DNA of 64,000 nt from Robertkochia solimangrovi (GTDB lineage Bacteria; Bacteroidota; Bacteroidia; Flavobacteriales; Flavobacteriaceae): the NCBI RefSeq assembly GCF_007279655.1, contig NZ_QKWN01000001.1, positions 558,001 through 622,000 of the forward strand, read 5' to 3'. Below are positions 9,410-18,519 of this stretch, piece after piece; positions within the stretch are counted from its first letter, which is position 1; each line of letters starts with the position of its first letter. The notes below the pieces were generated by a model, which was given only the letters and a program-made list of their open reading frames with translations, made no database searches and was not told the origin of the DNA. Made by a program: the position numbers and the translations under genes.

Positions 9410-9829
9410 ATGACAAACAAAGTAACGACTACCTGGGAAAAGAACATGCGATTTCATTCTACCAATCCCGCCGGTGAACTCTATATCGATGCTGGGCCGG
9501 ATGACGGAGGAGAAGGAAACGGACTCAGGCCTAAGGCGTTGATGCTGTCATCTCTCGCCGGATGTTCCGGGCTGGATGTTGCATCCCTCATCAAAAAGAT
9601 GAAACTCGAAGTCGATAATTTCAAGATCGAGATCATTGCTGAGCTCACCGATGAGCATCCAAAATATTATCATAAGGTAAGAGTAGAATACCATTTTTAT
9701 GGTTCACAATTGAATGAGAATAAGTTACAGCGTGCTGTTGACCTTTCGGTAAATACTTATTGTGGGGTCATGGAAATGTTTCGCAAATTCGCCGAGATGG
9801 ATATTGCTGTACAGTTCCATCACTCATAA
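9410..9829 (+). CDS. OsmC-family protein
   Basis: A 139-residue protein of the OsmC/Ohr peroxidase-like family. The two family cysteines are present: C52 in AGCSGLD and C118 in TYCGVM, with the intervening long helix and beta strands in family order. These proteins reduce organic or fatty-acid hydroperoxides using the Cys pair; the short YhfA-like form here has no proven substrate. It has its own TAnnTTTG promoter. The recJ start follows 46 bases later, so read-through into recJ is likely. Confidence 0.9.
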   Translation: MTNKVTTTWEKNMRFHSTNPAGELYIDAGPDDGGEGNGLRPKALMLSSLAGCSGLDVASLIKKMKLEVDNFKIEIIAELTDEHPKYYHKVRVEYHFYGSQLNENKLQRAVDLSVNTYCGVMEMFRKFAEMDIAVQFHHS

Positions 9830-9875
9830 ATCAGGTCATTCTCTAAACACCTCATTAATCGATAACCGAAGTGCT

Positions 9876-11570
9876 ATGCGATGGACTGTTAAACCTGTTC
9901 CCGATCAAAACCTTGTCGATACGCTCAATGCCGAACTCGGTGCAGGGGAGCTTGTGTCCAGGCTTTTGGTGCAAAGGGGAATAACGACCTTTGAGGAAGC
10001 ACGTCGTTTCTTCAGGCCTTCGCTCGATCAGTTACACGACCCATTTCTCATGAAAGATATGGATAAAGCCATAGTGCGTATCGAAGAGGCGATTCGTAAT
10101 GAGGAGAATATTCTGGTATTCGGAGATTATGATGTCGACGGTACTACTGCGGTATCACTTTTATATTCATTCCTGAGTAGTATCTATCCCAATGTTGCCT
10201 GTTATATTCCCGATCGTTATGAAGAAGGATATGGCGTTTCCATTCAGGGGATCGATTTTGCCGCCGATAATGATATTTCTCTGATCATCGCCCTGGATTG
10301 CGGGATCAAGGCTATCGATAAAGTGGCCTATGCCAAAGAAAAAGGGATCGACTTTATAATTGGAGACCATCACCGGCCGGGAGATCAACTTCCGGATGCG
10401 GTTGCCGTTCTGGATCCGAAACGCGAGGATTGTAATTATCCATATGATGAACTATGTGGTTGTGGCGTTGCCTTTAAGATCGTACAGGGATTAGGCGGGA
10501 AATTAGGACTGGGTATTGAAGACCTTATGCCCTATCTCGATCTGGTCGCTACCGCAATCGCTGCCGATATCGTTCCCATTACCGGGGAGAACCGCGTATT
10601 GGCATGGTACGGACTCCGAATAATCAATTCGTCTCCAAGACCGGGTATCAAAGCCCTGACCAATCAGATGCAACGGGAATTCACGATGACTGATGTGGTT
10701 TTTATCATCGCTCCGAGAATCAATGCTGCCGGTAGGATGAAACATGGTTTACACGCGGTCAACCTGATGATAGAGCAGGATCTTGATCAGGCAATGCAGT
10801 TCGCTGCTGAAATTGAGCAATACAATGCTGACCGAAAGGATCTCGATGAAAAGATCACACTGGAAGCTTTGGAACAGATCCGTGAAAAAAGTGAGGAAGA
10901 GCGCTATACGACGGTGGTCTATAATGAACTCTGGCATAAAGGAGTCATCGGGATTGTCGCTTCCAGGCTTACGGAAACCTATTACCGGCCAACCCTGGTT
11001 TTTACCAAAAGTGGGGATAAACTCGCCGCTTCGGCACGATCGGTAAAGGATTTCGATGTCTATAACGCACTGCAGGCTTGCGAAGATTTTATAGAACAAT
11101 TCGGCGGACATAAATACGCGGCAGGTCTTACCCTGCTGGAACAACAATACGAGGCTTTTAAGAAGAAGTTTGAAGAAGTCGTAGCGGAAACTATCGATAA
11201 ACGCTTGCTGACCCCGGAACTCTCTATAGATACCGTGATCGATTTTGAAGAAATCACCCCTAAATTCTATAGGATACTTAAACAATTTGCCCCTTTCGGA
11301 CCCGGAAATCCTTCGCCGGTTTTTATGACCACAGGATTACGTGATACCGGTTATGCAAAAGGAGTCGGTCAGGACGGGAAACACCTTAAGATCAAAGTTA
11401 CACAAAACGGATCCACAGCTATAGACGGCATTGGTTTCGGACTCGGTGATAAGCTACCCGATATCACAGGCAGGAATGTGTTTGCAGCGGCATACGCACT
11501 CGATGAGAATGAATGGCAAGGTCGCGTGAGTTTACAGCTTAAATTAAAGGATGTTCGTCTAGATTTCTGA
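9876..11570 (+). CDS. recJ: Single-stranded-DNA-specific 5'-3' exonuclease RecJ
   Basis: A 564-residue DHH-family exonuclease in RecF-pathway recombination and mismatch repair. Motif GDYDVDGT is at 83-90 and GDHHRPG at 163-169; further metal and phosphate-binding blocks are LDCGIK and APRINAAGRM, followed by the DHHA1-type FGGHKYAAGLTL and a C-terminal OB-like region (FGPGNPSPVF). The ATG at 9876 (MRWTVKPV) is chosen over the in-frame 9762 because the latter would overlap the OsmC gene by 68 bases and adds non-family residues. Confidence 0.95.
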   Translation: MRWTVKPVPDQNLVDTLNAELGAGELVSRLLVQRGITTFEEARRFFRPSLDQLHDPFLMKDMDKAIVRIEEAIRNEENILVFGDYDVDGTTAVSLLYSFLSSIYPNVACYIPDRYEEGYGVSIQGIDFAADNDISLIIALDCGIKAIDKVAYAKEKGIDFIIGDHHRPGDQLPDAVAVLDPKREDCNYPYDELCGCGVAFKIVQGLGGKLGLGIEDLMPYLDLVATAIAADIVPITGENRVLAWYGLRIINSSPRPGIKALTNQMQREFTMTDVVFIIAPRINAAGRMKHGLHAVNLMIEQDLDQAMQFAAEIEQYNADRKDLDEKITLEALEQIREKSEEERYTTVVYNELWHKGVIGIVASRLTETYYRPTLVFTKSGDKLAASARSVKDFDVYNALQACEDFIEQFGGHKYAAGLTLLEQQYEAFKKKFEEVVAETIDKRLLTPELSIDTVIDFEEITPKFYRILKQFAPFGPGNPSPVFMTTGLRDTGYAKGVGQDGKHLKIKVTQNGSTAIDGIGFGLGDKLPDITGRNVFAAAYALDENEWQGRVSLQLKLKDVRLDF

Positions 11571-11616
11571 CACACAATACATTATCTTTACATTTATAGT
11601 ATAAAAATTTTTGATT

Positions 11617-13737
11617 ATGCGATTTTTCTTGGTTGCCATTTCGTTATTCTTACTAGTTTCCTGTACTCAACAAGAGGAACTAAAAGAAACCTCAATCAAC
11701 TCCCCCGGAAATATAAATACTGTTGAATTCTTTATCGATGCCTCAGGGGTGCCTAAATACCGGGTAATCCATAAAGGGACAACCGTTATCGATACTTCAT
11801 CCCTGGGATTTGAATTCAAGGATATACCTGCTTTTAAAGGAGATTTTCGTATCGTTTCGATCGATTCCGGAAGTACTGATGAAGCCTGGAAAATGCCATG
11901 GGGTGAACAGTCGGAGGTGCGAAACCATTATAACGAACTGAAGGTCGATCTGGAAGAGACCCTTGAAAATGCAAGAAAATTAAATCTCGTCTTCCGGGTG
12001 TATGATGATGGAATCGGATTCCGGTATGAATTTCCGGAACAGGCACAAATGAACGAGGTAATCATCACTGATGAACTTACGAACTTCCAGCTCACCGTCG
12101 ATCATACGGCATGGTGGATTCCGGGAGACTGGGATATCTACGAACACTTGTATAATACTACCCGGGTTTCTGAGATCAATGCGATCAGCAAAAGGAATCA
12201 TCCGGATCTGGCCCAGACCTATATTCCGGAAAATGCGGTCAACACACCAGTGACTATGCGTTCACCTGGAGAACAGCCCTATTACCTGAGTTTTCATGAA
12301 GCGGAATTGCTCGATTATGCAGGGATGACGCTTAAGGTGAATAATGAAACACTGAACCTGGAAAGCGAATTGGTAGGGAGTGATATCACAGGATATAAGG
12401 TAAAAAGAAGTTTGCCTTTTCATACCCCCTGGCGTACCATTCAGATAGCCGACAAGGCTACAGAACTCATCGATTCCAAGCTCATTGTGAACCTGAACGA
12501 ACCCAATAAACTGGGTGATATTCCATGGTTCACTCCGATGAAGTATACCGGAATCTGGTGGGAAATGCATTTGGGGAAATCTTCCTGGGACTTTGCCCGT
12601 ACACAGGTTGCAGGGCAAACTTTCAGCATGGAAGATGCTTCCGGTACTCATGGAGCCACGACAGAGAATACCAAACATTATATCGATTTCTCCGCGAAGA
12701 ATAATATTGGAGGGGTATTAGTGGAAGGCTGGAATACCGGTTGGGAACATTGGATCGGTTTTGAAGATCGGGAAGGGGTATTCGATTTTGTTACTCCCTA
12801 TCCGGATTATGATCTTGAGGAGGTAGTGCGCTATGCCAAAGAAAAAGGGGTTCAGATCATTATGCATCATGAAACATCAGCAGCACCGAGAACTTATGAG
12901 AAACAATTAGATACTGCCTATGCACTCATGCAAAAGCTCGGAATTCATTCGGTAAAGTCTGGATATGTGGGGAAAATCATTCCCAAGGGAGAATATCATC
13001 ACGGCCAATGGATGGTCAATCATTATAATAATGCGGCTTTCAAAGCTGCCGATTATCAAATCGCCGTAAATGCTCATGAACCGATAAAAGCTACCGGATT
13101 GAGAAGAACGTATCCGAATATCATATCGCGGGAAGGGTTGCGTGGACAGGAATTCAATGCCTGGTCTTCCGATGGTGGTAATCCGCCGGAGCACCTGCCT
13201 ATTGTAGCTTTTACAAGAATGCTGGCGGGACCTATCGATTATACTCCCGGGATCTTTAATATTAAGCTGAGTCCATATAAACCTACGAGCCAGGTCAACA
13301 CCACGCTGGCTCAACAACTTGCCTTATATGTCGTAATTTATAGTCCGATTCAAATGGCAGCTGATCTTCCGGAGAATTACGAAGGAAACCCCGCTTTCGA
13401 ATTTATCAGGGATGTGGGAGTAGATTGGCAGAAAACGGTGGTCATCAATGGAGAACCTGGAGATTTTGTAACGATCGCAAGGAAGGAAAAAGGCACTGAG
13501 CATTGGTTCATGGGAAGTATCACCGATGAGAATGCCCGTGAAATATCTGTAAAACTCGATTTTCTGGATAAAGACGAATCCTATGAAGCGATTATCTATG
13601 CCGATGCGGAAGATGCTCATTGGGATAATAATCCAACCGCTTATAAGATCACCCAGCAGAAAGTGAACAGTGAAACCGTACTTGATTTGAAGTTGGCGCC
13701 CGGCGGAGGTGCTGCGATAAGTATAAAAAAGGAGTAA
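11617..13737 (+). CDS. Glycoside hydrolase family 97 (SusB-like alpha-glucosidase), lipoprotein
   Basis: A 706-residue protein with a lipobox signal (LFLLVSC) starting at the ATG 11617; a TTG six bases earlier is in frame but less likely. An N-terminal beta-sandwich is followed by the catalytic barrel with GVLVEGWNTGWE, IMHHETSA, NAHEPIKATGLRRTYPN and GLRGQEFNAW. The paired Glu residues in HHET and AHEP and the Gly (not Asp) in VKSGYVG fit the inverting GH97a subgroup, whose archetype SusB releases glucose from starch oligosaccharides at the cell envelope. There is no SusC/SusD pair nearby, so this is not part of a visible starch locus. Confidence 0.93.
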   Translation: MRFFLVAISLFLLVSCTQQEELKETSINSPGNINTVEFFIDASGVPKYRVIHKGTTVIDTSSLGFEFKDIPAFKGDFRIVSIDSGSTDEAWKMPWGEQSEVRNHYNELKVDLEETLENARKLNLVFRVYDDGIGFRYEFPEQAQMNEVIITDELTNFQLTVDHTAWWIPGDWDIYEHLYNTTRVSEINAISKRNHPDLAQTYIPENAVNTPVTMRSPGEQPYYLSFHEAELLDYAGMTLKVNNETLNLESELVGSDITGYKVKRSLPFHTPWRTIQIADKATELIDSKLIVNLNEPNKLGDIPWFTPMKYTGIWWEMHLGKSSWDFARTQVAGQTFSMEDASGTHGATTENTKHYIDFSAKNNIGGVLVEGWNTGWEHWIGFEDREGVFDFVTPYPDYDLEEVVRYAKEKGVQIIMHHETSAAPRTYEKQLDTAYALMQKLGIHSVKSGYVGKIIPKGEYHHGQWMVNHYNNAAFKAADYQIAVNAHEPIKATGLRRTYPNIISREGLRGQEFNAWSSDGGNPPEHLPIVAFTRMLAGPIDYTPGIFNIKLSPYKPTSQVNTTLAQQLALYVVIYSPIQMAADLPENYEGNPAFEFIRDVGVDWQKTVVINGEPGDFVTIARKEKGTEHWFMGSITDENAREISVKLDFLDKDESYEAIIYADAEDAHWDNNPTAYKITQQKVNSETVLDLKLAPGGGAAISIKKE

Positions 13738-13895
13738 CGATCACCTGCCTTCCTGACATCGCCGGCTCTGGGTAATAGGCTATGAATTCAATCAATTCTC
13801 AATTCTCAATTTTCAATCGGTTCTTATTCAATAACTCTGAACGGTTATATAAAAAGAAGGATTCATCGATTTGCAGCAATGGGAGTATTATTAAC

Positions 13896-13903
13896 TATCT
13901 TTG
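13896..13903 (+). promoter_or_regulatory. Promoter of queD
   Basis: TATCTTTG (TAnnTTTG) lies 17 bases before the queD ATG, with a TTTG at 13870-13873 spaced 22 bases upstream as a plausible -33 element. Confidence 0.6.
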
Positions 13904-13920
13904 CGAAAAATTTTAATTCG

Positions 13921-14373
13921 ATGGATAAGATCCGTATCACCAAGCAGTTCAATTTTGAAACCGGTCATGCTTTATATGGTTATGATGGGAAATGTCGTAA
14001 TGTTCACGGGCATAGCTATAAACTTTCAGTGACAGTGATCGGGACTCCCATTATGGATACTTCCAATGTAAAATACGGTATGGTGATCGATTTTGGTGAT
14101 CTTAAGCGGATCGTTAAGGAAGAGATCGTGGATAAGTTTGACCATGCCACCGTATTCAATAAGAACACACCTCATGTTGAACTTGCAAAGGAACTTTCTG
14201 ATCGTGGCCATAATGTAATCCTGGTAGAATATCAGCCGACCAGCGAGAATATGGTGATCGATTTCTCCGGAAAGATCATCGAACGCCTACCTGAAAACAT
14301 TCAACTACATTCGCTTAAATTACAGGAGACGGATACTTCCTTTGCGGAATGGTATGCTTCTGATAATATGTAA
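13921..14373 (+). CDS. queD: 6-pyruvoyl-tetrahydropterin synthase / 6-carboxytetrahydropterin synthase
   Basis: A 150-residue member of the PTPS/QueD family. Zinc ligands are H16 (ETGHAL), H29 and H31 (NVHGHSY), with the catalytic Cys25 just before (GKCRNVHGH) and a conserved Glu in the C-terminal ETDTSFAEW. In bacteria this enzyme usually makes 6-carboxytetrahydropterin for queuosine; a pterin role cannot be excluded from sequence. The ATG at 13921 gives the normal length; the in-frame ATG at 13879 would overlap the promoter. It is convergent with the LpxH-type gene. Confidence 0.9.
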   Translation: MDKIRITKQFNFETGHALYGYDGKCRNVHGHSYKLSVTVIGTPIMDTSNVKYGMVIDFGDLKRIVKEEIVDKFDHATVFNKNTPHVELAKELSDRGHNVILVEYQPTSENMVIDFSGKIIERLPENIQLHSLKLQETDTSFAEWYASDNM

Positions 14374-14400
14374 TATCCTTTTTGTTTGCTTGTACACTCG

Positions 14401-14460
14401 GAAGTGACGATCCCGCTCCTGATTTCTCGGGACACCTTTGGCGATGGATAAATTATGTGC
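14401..14460. repeat. Dispersed intergenic repeat, copy 2
   Basis: Matches the element at 5450-5510 over about 45 bases (GAAGTGA.GAT...GCTCC.GATTTCTCGGGACACCTT). It lies between queD and the LpxH-type gene, followed by AT-rich low-complexity text (TTCAATTTTCAATTATCC) of the type also seen at 13790-13815. Confidence 0.6.
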
Positions 14461-14652
14461 CGTTAGTTTCATTACAATGTTATCGGAAAGACAGCAGCGA
14501 AGCACCCTTCAATTTTCAATTATCCATTATCGATTGCATCTTAATTTAAAATGTACCCTATAATGAAGTAATAATCAAAAAGGGTTGTCTTCCGATATTA
14601 ATAAATTCATGTGCGGTAGGTGTACTACTGAAAAGGTGATCGAGTTGGGAAT

Positions 14653-15411
14653 TTATTTTTTGTATTCCAGTAATTCCATTTGGGTACCGTCGAAGACTCC
14701 GTAGGTATAATAATGGATCCAGTCACCCAGGTTGATGTACCTTGAATCGTTTTCCAGCGATATATCCAGAGGGAGGTGGCGGTGTCCGAATACGAAATAA
14801 TCGCGATGTTTTGTTTCCAGTTTACGTTTGCAATACTGAACGAGCCATTCCGCTTCCTCTCCCAGAAATTTGATGTCCTCATCACCTGAGATCAATTTGT
14901 TCTTTACGGAAAGATACTGAGCCAGACGTACCCCCAGATCGGGATGAAGCCAGCGGAAGAACCATTTAGCCACCGGATTGGTAAAGAGTTTCTTCATGCG
15001 TTTATAACCCTTGTCACCGGGACCGAGTCCGTCTCCGTGTCCGATGAAGAAAGACTTACCATTAAATTCAAATTCCTGAGGTTTATGAAAGACCGGAATA
15101 TTGAATTCCTCTTCGAAATAACCTTCCATCCAAAGGTCATGATTACCGACGAAATAGTAGACCGGAATTCCCGAATCGGTGATCTCGGCAAGTTTTCCCA
15201 GGGTTCGGGTAAATCCCTTGGGGACAACCGTTTTATATTCGAACCAAAAATCGAAAAGGTCTCCTAAAAGAAAGATCGCAGCTGCGTCCGATTTTATTTC
15301 GTCGAGCCAGGTAACGAATTTTTTTTCCCTCTCCGCACTCTCTTTACGGGTAGGTGCACCCAGGTGATTGTCTGAAGCAAAATAGATCTTCTTTCCTTCC
15401 GGTATCTCCAT
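14653..15411 (-). CDS. lpxH: UDP-2,3-diacylglucosamine diphosphatase (LpxH-type metallophosphoesterase)
   Basis: A 252-residue calcineurin-like phosphoesterase. The di-metal site is complete: D14 and H16 (SDNHLG), D51 (GDLFDFW), N90-H91 (GNHD), H125 (GHGDG), H209 and H211 (FGHRH). The overall pattern fits LpxH, which cleaves UDP-2,3-diacylglucosamine to lipid X in lipid A synthesis at the inner face of the membrane. The queD neighbour is, from memory, common in flavobacteria. The symbol is assigned by motif and context; a paralogous phosphoesterase cannot be fully excluded. Confidence 0.85.
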   Translation of the reverse strand: MEIPEGKKIYFASDNHLGAPTRKESAEREKKFVTWLDEIKSDAAAIFLLGDLFDFWFEYKTVVPKGFTRTLGKLAEITDSGIPVYYFVGNHDLWMEGYFEEEFNIPVFHKPQEFEFNGKSFFIGHGDGLGPGDKGYKRMKKLFTNPVAKWFFRWLHPDLGVRLAQYLSVKNKLISGDEDIKFLGEEAEWLVQYCKRKLETKHRDYFVFGHRHLPLDISLENDSRYINLGDWIHYYTYGVFDGTQMELLEYKK

Positions 15412-15594
15412 TCAATTGAATTTGGGTGTAAATATAGGTAAAAAGCGATTTAATGATGGTGGTCTGTTTAACGAGGCCATTCATAATGATGGAGATGAGG
15501 TGGTTGTAAAATAGTATATTTTAAGTGGTTAGGAGGTGTGTTTAAAATGTATTACCAGGTGAATGATTTTCTGAAATTATTCCGGTTTCTATTC

Positions 15595-15602
15595 TATATT
15601 TG
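15595..15602 (+). promoter_or_regulatory. -7 element of the 2OG oxygenase gene
   Basis: TATATTTG (TAnnTTTG), 18 bases before the ATG at 15621. Confidence 0.6.
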
Positions 15603-15620
15603 CGCACTTTTTGAAAATTA

Positions 15621-16271
15621 ATGACAGCCGAAGCGTTGTTTGAGCAAATGGACTTCCGGGAAGATCCTTTGCTGGAGAAGATGATTTCTGATATTTCAGA
15701 ATACCACTATAGTATCATCGATGATTTCTTTTCGGAGGAAGAGATCGCACTTTTCAGGACGAGTCTCCTTTCGAAATATGAAGAAGACCGATTTAAGAAA
15801 TCAGCAATTGGTGATCACTTCCATGAACAGATCAAAGCGGGTATTCGCGGAGATTTTATTCTTTGGATAAATGAACAAGAAGCCAGTGCGGCTGAAAAGC
15901 GATTCTTCGATCGTATCAATCATATGGTTTCCTATCTGAACCGAACCTGTTTTATGGGAATACTTCAAAAGGAATTTCACTATGCGTTATATCCTGAAGG
16001 TACTTTCTATAAGCGGCATCTGGATACCTTTCAGAACGATGACCGACGAAAACTGTCCATGGTCTGTTATCTGAACGATCATGACTGGAAGCTGGAGAAT
16101 GGAGGGGAATTGCGCATTTTCTTTGAGGAGAACGGCAAAGAATCTTTCACTGATATTTGTCCGATGCCTGGCCGTGTGGTGATCTTTGAAAGTCAGTTGC
16201 TGGAACATGAGGTTCGTACCGTACTGGCGTCTGAACGATTAAGCATTACCGGTTGGATGAAGACAAGGTAG
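15621..16271 (+). CDS. 2OG-Fe(II) oxygenase (prolyl-4-hydroxylase-like)
   Basis: A 216-residue protein with the double-stranded beta-helix signature: H133 and D135 (KRHLDTF), distal H196 (LLEHEV) and the 2-oxoglutarate-binding Arg206 (SERLSITGW). The KRHLDTF...NGGELRIFF layout is that of the bacterial prolyl hydroxylase group. The substrate is unknown; EF-Tu and small acids are known targets of relatives. It is a single gene with its own TAnnTTTG promoter, convergent with the next gene at a 1-base gap. Confidence 0.9.
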   Translation: MTAEALFEQMDFREDPLLEKMISDISEYHYSIIDDFFSEEEIALFRTSLLSKYEEDRFKKSAIGDHFHEQIKAGIRGDFILWINEQEASAAEKRFFDRINHMVSYLNRTCFMGILQKEFHYALYPEGTFYKRHLDTFQNDDRRKLSMVCYLNDHDWKLENGGELRIFFEENGKESFTDICPMPGRVVIFESQLLEHEVRTVLASERLSITGWMKTR

Positions 16272-16272
16272 A

Positions 16273-16995
16273 TCAGTCCTGATCTTCTATAAGCATATTT
16301 AAATATTGCATATAGTAGTTTCGTAACATGCGTTCTACCTGCGCCCTGTCTGTATTGGCATACAACATGCGGTTCTTTTCCGCTACATAGAAAATGAAGA
16401 GTCCGAATTTATCTTCCGGTACCTGCAGGGTTTCCAGAATGAAATTCCCATAATCTTCTTCAAGCATGGAGGCAGTATTCAGTTGGCGTTCAGCCTTCAG
16501 TTCTTTTTTGAGTGTTTTGGAGCGGCCACTGATCAAATTGATGATCGGATCGAGCGAGGCGCCACTGATAATCCCGGTAGCGACCTGTAGTGCGTTCCTT
16601 CCTTCGAAGGTTTCCTGATAAACCTTTCTTTCGGCCGGGGTCCGTATTTTGGCATGTTTATTCATAAATCCGGCAACTCCGGTAGTGTCTTTGACCACCG
16701 TAACGGCTTCAAGATCGATGGCATCTTTATTAAAATCGAATTCAAGCACCCCCGTTTTAAGTTCGTAGGCACCTACTTTATAGGTAAAGGGTTTTTCTCC
16801 TCTGGCGGCGATCATGAGTTCATCGCCATAAGCGGCGAGGATGAACCATTTACCATCTACATTAAAAGAAGGGGTGGACGTGGTCATATTGGCGGCTTCG
16901 AAATGATCGAAAGGGTCACCATCCCGGTACATTTTTAGCTGCAGACTGTCGCGTTGTTGGGCATAACCGGATACGGATATGAACAATAGGAACAA
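16273..16995 (-). CDS. Secreted protein of unknown function with a carboxypeptidase-regulatory-like segment
   Basis: 240 residues from the TTG at 16995. An N-terminal signal (FLLFISVSGYAQQ) points to export. Residues about 25-85 (FNVDGKWFILAAYGDEL ... LEAVTVVKD) resemble the transthyretin-like domain found at the front of TonB receptors, without a plug or barrel. The C-terminal half is helical and charged. No ATG exists between the upstream in-frame stop and 16995. An in-frame CTG at 17037 would give a fuller signal peptide (SIQNKTGRLSARWLFLLF), so the true start may be there. Function unknown. Confidence 0.65.
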   Translation of the reverse strand: MFLLFISVSGYAQQRDSLQLKMYRDGDPFDHFEAANMTTSTPSFNVDGKWFILAAYGDELMIAARGEKPFTYKVGAYELKTGVLEFDFNKDAIDLEAVTVVKDTTGVAGFMNKHAKIRTPAERKVYQETFEGRNALQVATGIISGASLDPIINLISGRSKTLKKELKAERQLNTASMLEEDYGNFILETLQVPEDKFGLFIFYVAEKNRMLYANTDRAQVERMLRNYYMQYLNMLIEDQD

Positions 16996-17324
16996 CCATC
17001 GTGCAGAAAGACGACCGGTTTTGTTCTGTATAGACAGAAGTCTGGTGTATTTTGATACAGAGGTTTCGATAATAGTCGGTTACAGTTTGAATCGTAAATA
17101 AAAAGATATAATGCAGAGGGTACAAATTGATTAACATTCCCTAAAGAAATATGGATTGAAATTGGCAAAATTTAACGCAATTCTGTATAAAAAGATCAAA
17201 ATTCTGATAAAAAATATCTGTCAGTAAAAATGTGTATTAAGGGGGTGTTAAATTTATAATCCAAAATACTGAAACATAGTATATTTGCAATGAAATTAAT
17301 TGATATTATTAAAACCGCAATATT
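16996..17324. other. AT-rich spacer with promoter for the 120-residue exported protein
   Basis: No gene seen other than a possible N-terminal extension of the minus-strand gene (to 17037). The right half is very AT-rich and ends in the TATATTTG promoter element at 17280-17287. Confidence 0.6.
17280..17287 (+). promoter_or_regulatory. -7 element of the 17325 gene
   Basis: TATATTTG (TAnnTTTG) 37 bases before the ATG at 17325. Confidence 0.55.
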
Positions 17325-17687
17325 ATGGTAAAAAAAGTGTCGATGTTTGCGATTATCGCAATGTTTGCAATTCCGATGTTTGCTATGAATACCAATCCGG
17401 ACTTGCCAGTTGTTACTGTAGGAGATGAGGTAACGATTAACACTCCTTCTTCTGTTGAATTTCAACATATCAAATTTCCAAAACGCAACCTGATGTTAAA
17501 GGCGGGAGCTATTCCAACTTTTAGCGGACTCCATGGAGAAACTGTAAGGGTAACGGATGTACAGACTACCGATAACGGTACCGTACTAACTGTTGAGCGT
17601 AAGAACGGAAACAAATTCTTTAATAAATATAAAAGCGTAAAAGTTCATTACGATAAAGCAATGGAAACCGGAGAGATCAGTTTCTAA
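17325..17687 (+). CDS. Small exported protein of unknown function
   Basis: 120 residues. An N-terminal signal (KKVSMFAIIAMFAIPMFA) is followed by a short acidic linker and a conserved-looking core: EFQHIKFPKRNLMLKAG, then TVLTVERKNGNKFFNKYKSV, ending in a basic, Tyr-rich strand. This looks like a small periplasmic or surface domain that I have seen in flavobacterial genomes without a function. It has a strong TAnnTTTG promoter. The 3' end overlaps the convergent enoyl-CoA hydratase gene by 11 bases. Confidence 0.7.
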   Translation: MVKKVSMFAIIAMFAIPMFAMNTNPDLPVVTVGDEVTINTPSSVEFQHIKFPKRNLMLKAGAIPTFSGLHGETVRVTDVQTTDNGTVLTVERKNGNKFFNKYKSVKVHYDKAMETGEISF

Positions 17688-18432
17688 ATTTTTTCAACGC
17701 ATTTAATGTAAATTCCGAGAGAACCAGCTTTCCTGAGATCGCAGCTCTTTCGGAGAGCAAATCCGACCAATTTTCGGTGCCGACCCACATTATCTTTTTC
17801 ATCTGCAATAGGGCATCAGGATTGTAGGAAGCTAAATTTGATGAAAGTATTTCCAATTCCTTATCCATTTCGGTAAGTGTTGGAAATACTTTTGCATATA
17901 GACCCTTTTCCTGAGCCCAATACGCCGTTTTCCATTCAGTAGGTGCCAGACTTAATTCCGCCAGTCCTGAAACTCCGATCTTTCGCTCCACCGCCGGAGC
18001 GATTACAAAAGGACCGATTCCGATAGACAGTTCTGAGAGTTTGATCGAAGCTGCTTCCGTAGCCATTACATAATCACAGGCCGCTGCGAGTCCGACACCA
18101 CCGCCAACGGTCTTCCCCTGAACCCTTCCGATAATGGGTTTCTTACAAACTCTCATCGCATTGAGTACACCGGCAAAGCCTTCAAAAAATAATTTGCCTT
18201 CCGCTTCATTACTCACGGCCAGTAATTCATCAAAGGAAGCTCCGGCACAAAATGCTTTTTCCCCTTCGCTTTTCAGTACCATGACTGAAACCTCCGGATT
18301 ATCCGAGCATTTATGGATCTCCTTTTCGAGTCGCTTCAAGAGTTCTGCCGGAAAAGAATTACTGGCCGGGTGTCCGAATTCCAGGGTTGCGATCCGATTT
18401 TCAATATGAGTGTAGAGACTGCCGTTGCTCAT
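17677..18432 (-). CDS. Enoyl-CoA hydratase/isomerase family protein
   Basis: A 251-residue crotonase-fold enzyme. The first oxyanion-hole segment is AFCAGASFDELL and the second is GGGVGLAAACDYVMA; the downstream KLSELSIGIGP carries the usual acidic residue position. It probably hydrates an enoyl-CoA in fatty or branched-chain acid breakdown; methylglutaconyl-CoA hydratase of leucine breakdown is a possibility but not proven. Its 5' leader contains nine perfect 7-bp tandem repeats (18435-18497) starting two bases upstream of the ATG, where a ribosome-binding site should be. Confidence 0.88.
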   Translation of the reverse strand: MSNGSLYTHIENRIATLEFGHPASNSFPAELLKRLEKEIHKCSDNPEVSVMVLKSEGEKAFCAGASFDELLAVSNEAEGKLFFEGFAGVLNAMRVCKKPIIGRVQGKTVGGGVGLAAACDYVMATEAASIKLSELSIGIGPFVIAPAVERKIGVSGLAELSLAPTEWKTAYWAQEKGLYAKVFPTLTEMDKELEILSSNLASYNPDALLQMKKIMWVGTENWSDLLSERAAISGKLVLSEFTLNALKKFRN

Positions 18433-18434
18433 GG

Positions 18435-18497
18435 GAATTTAGAATTTAGAATTTAGAATTTAGAATTTAGAATTTAGAATTTAGAATTTAGAATTTA
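18435..18497. repeat. Perfect tandem repeat, 9 x 7 bp (GAATTTA)
   Basis: Nine exact copies of GAATTTA (TAAATTC on the minus strand). The array begins directly upstream of the enoyl-CoA hydratase ATG (18432) and fills most of the gap to the MATE gene stop (18520). A 7-bp unit of this purity is prone to slipped-strand change in copy number. Confidence 0.95.
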
Positions 18498-18519
18498 TTA
18501 TAAGGATACAAGTTACGAT

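Noticed and set aside
13790-13815. CAATTCTCAATTCTCAATTTTCAAT short tandem text before queD
   Set aside because: Only three imperfect units; too short and common in AT-rich gaps to call a functional repeat.
16654-16938. 94-codon plus-strand frame antisense to the 16273 gene
   Set aside because: Lies wholly opposite a gene with a signal peptide and protein-like composition; shadow frame.
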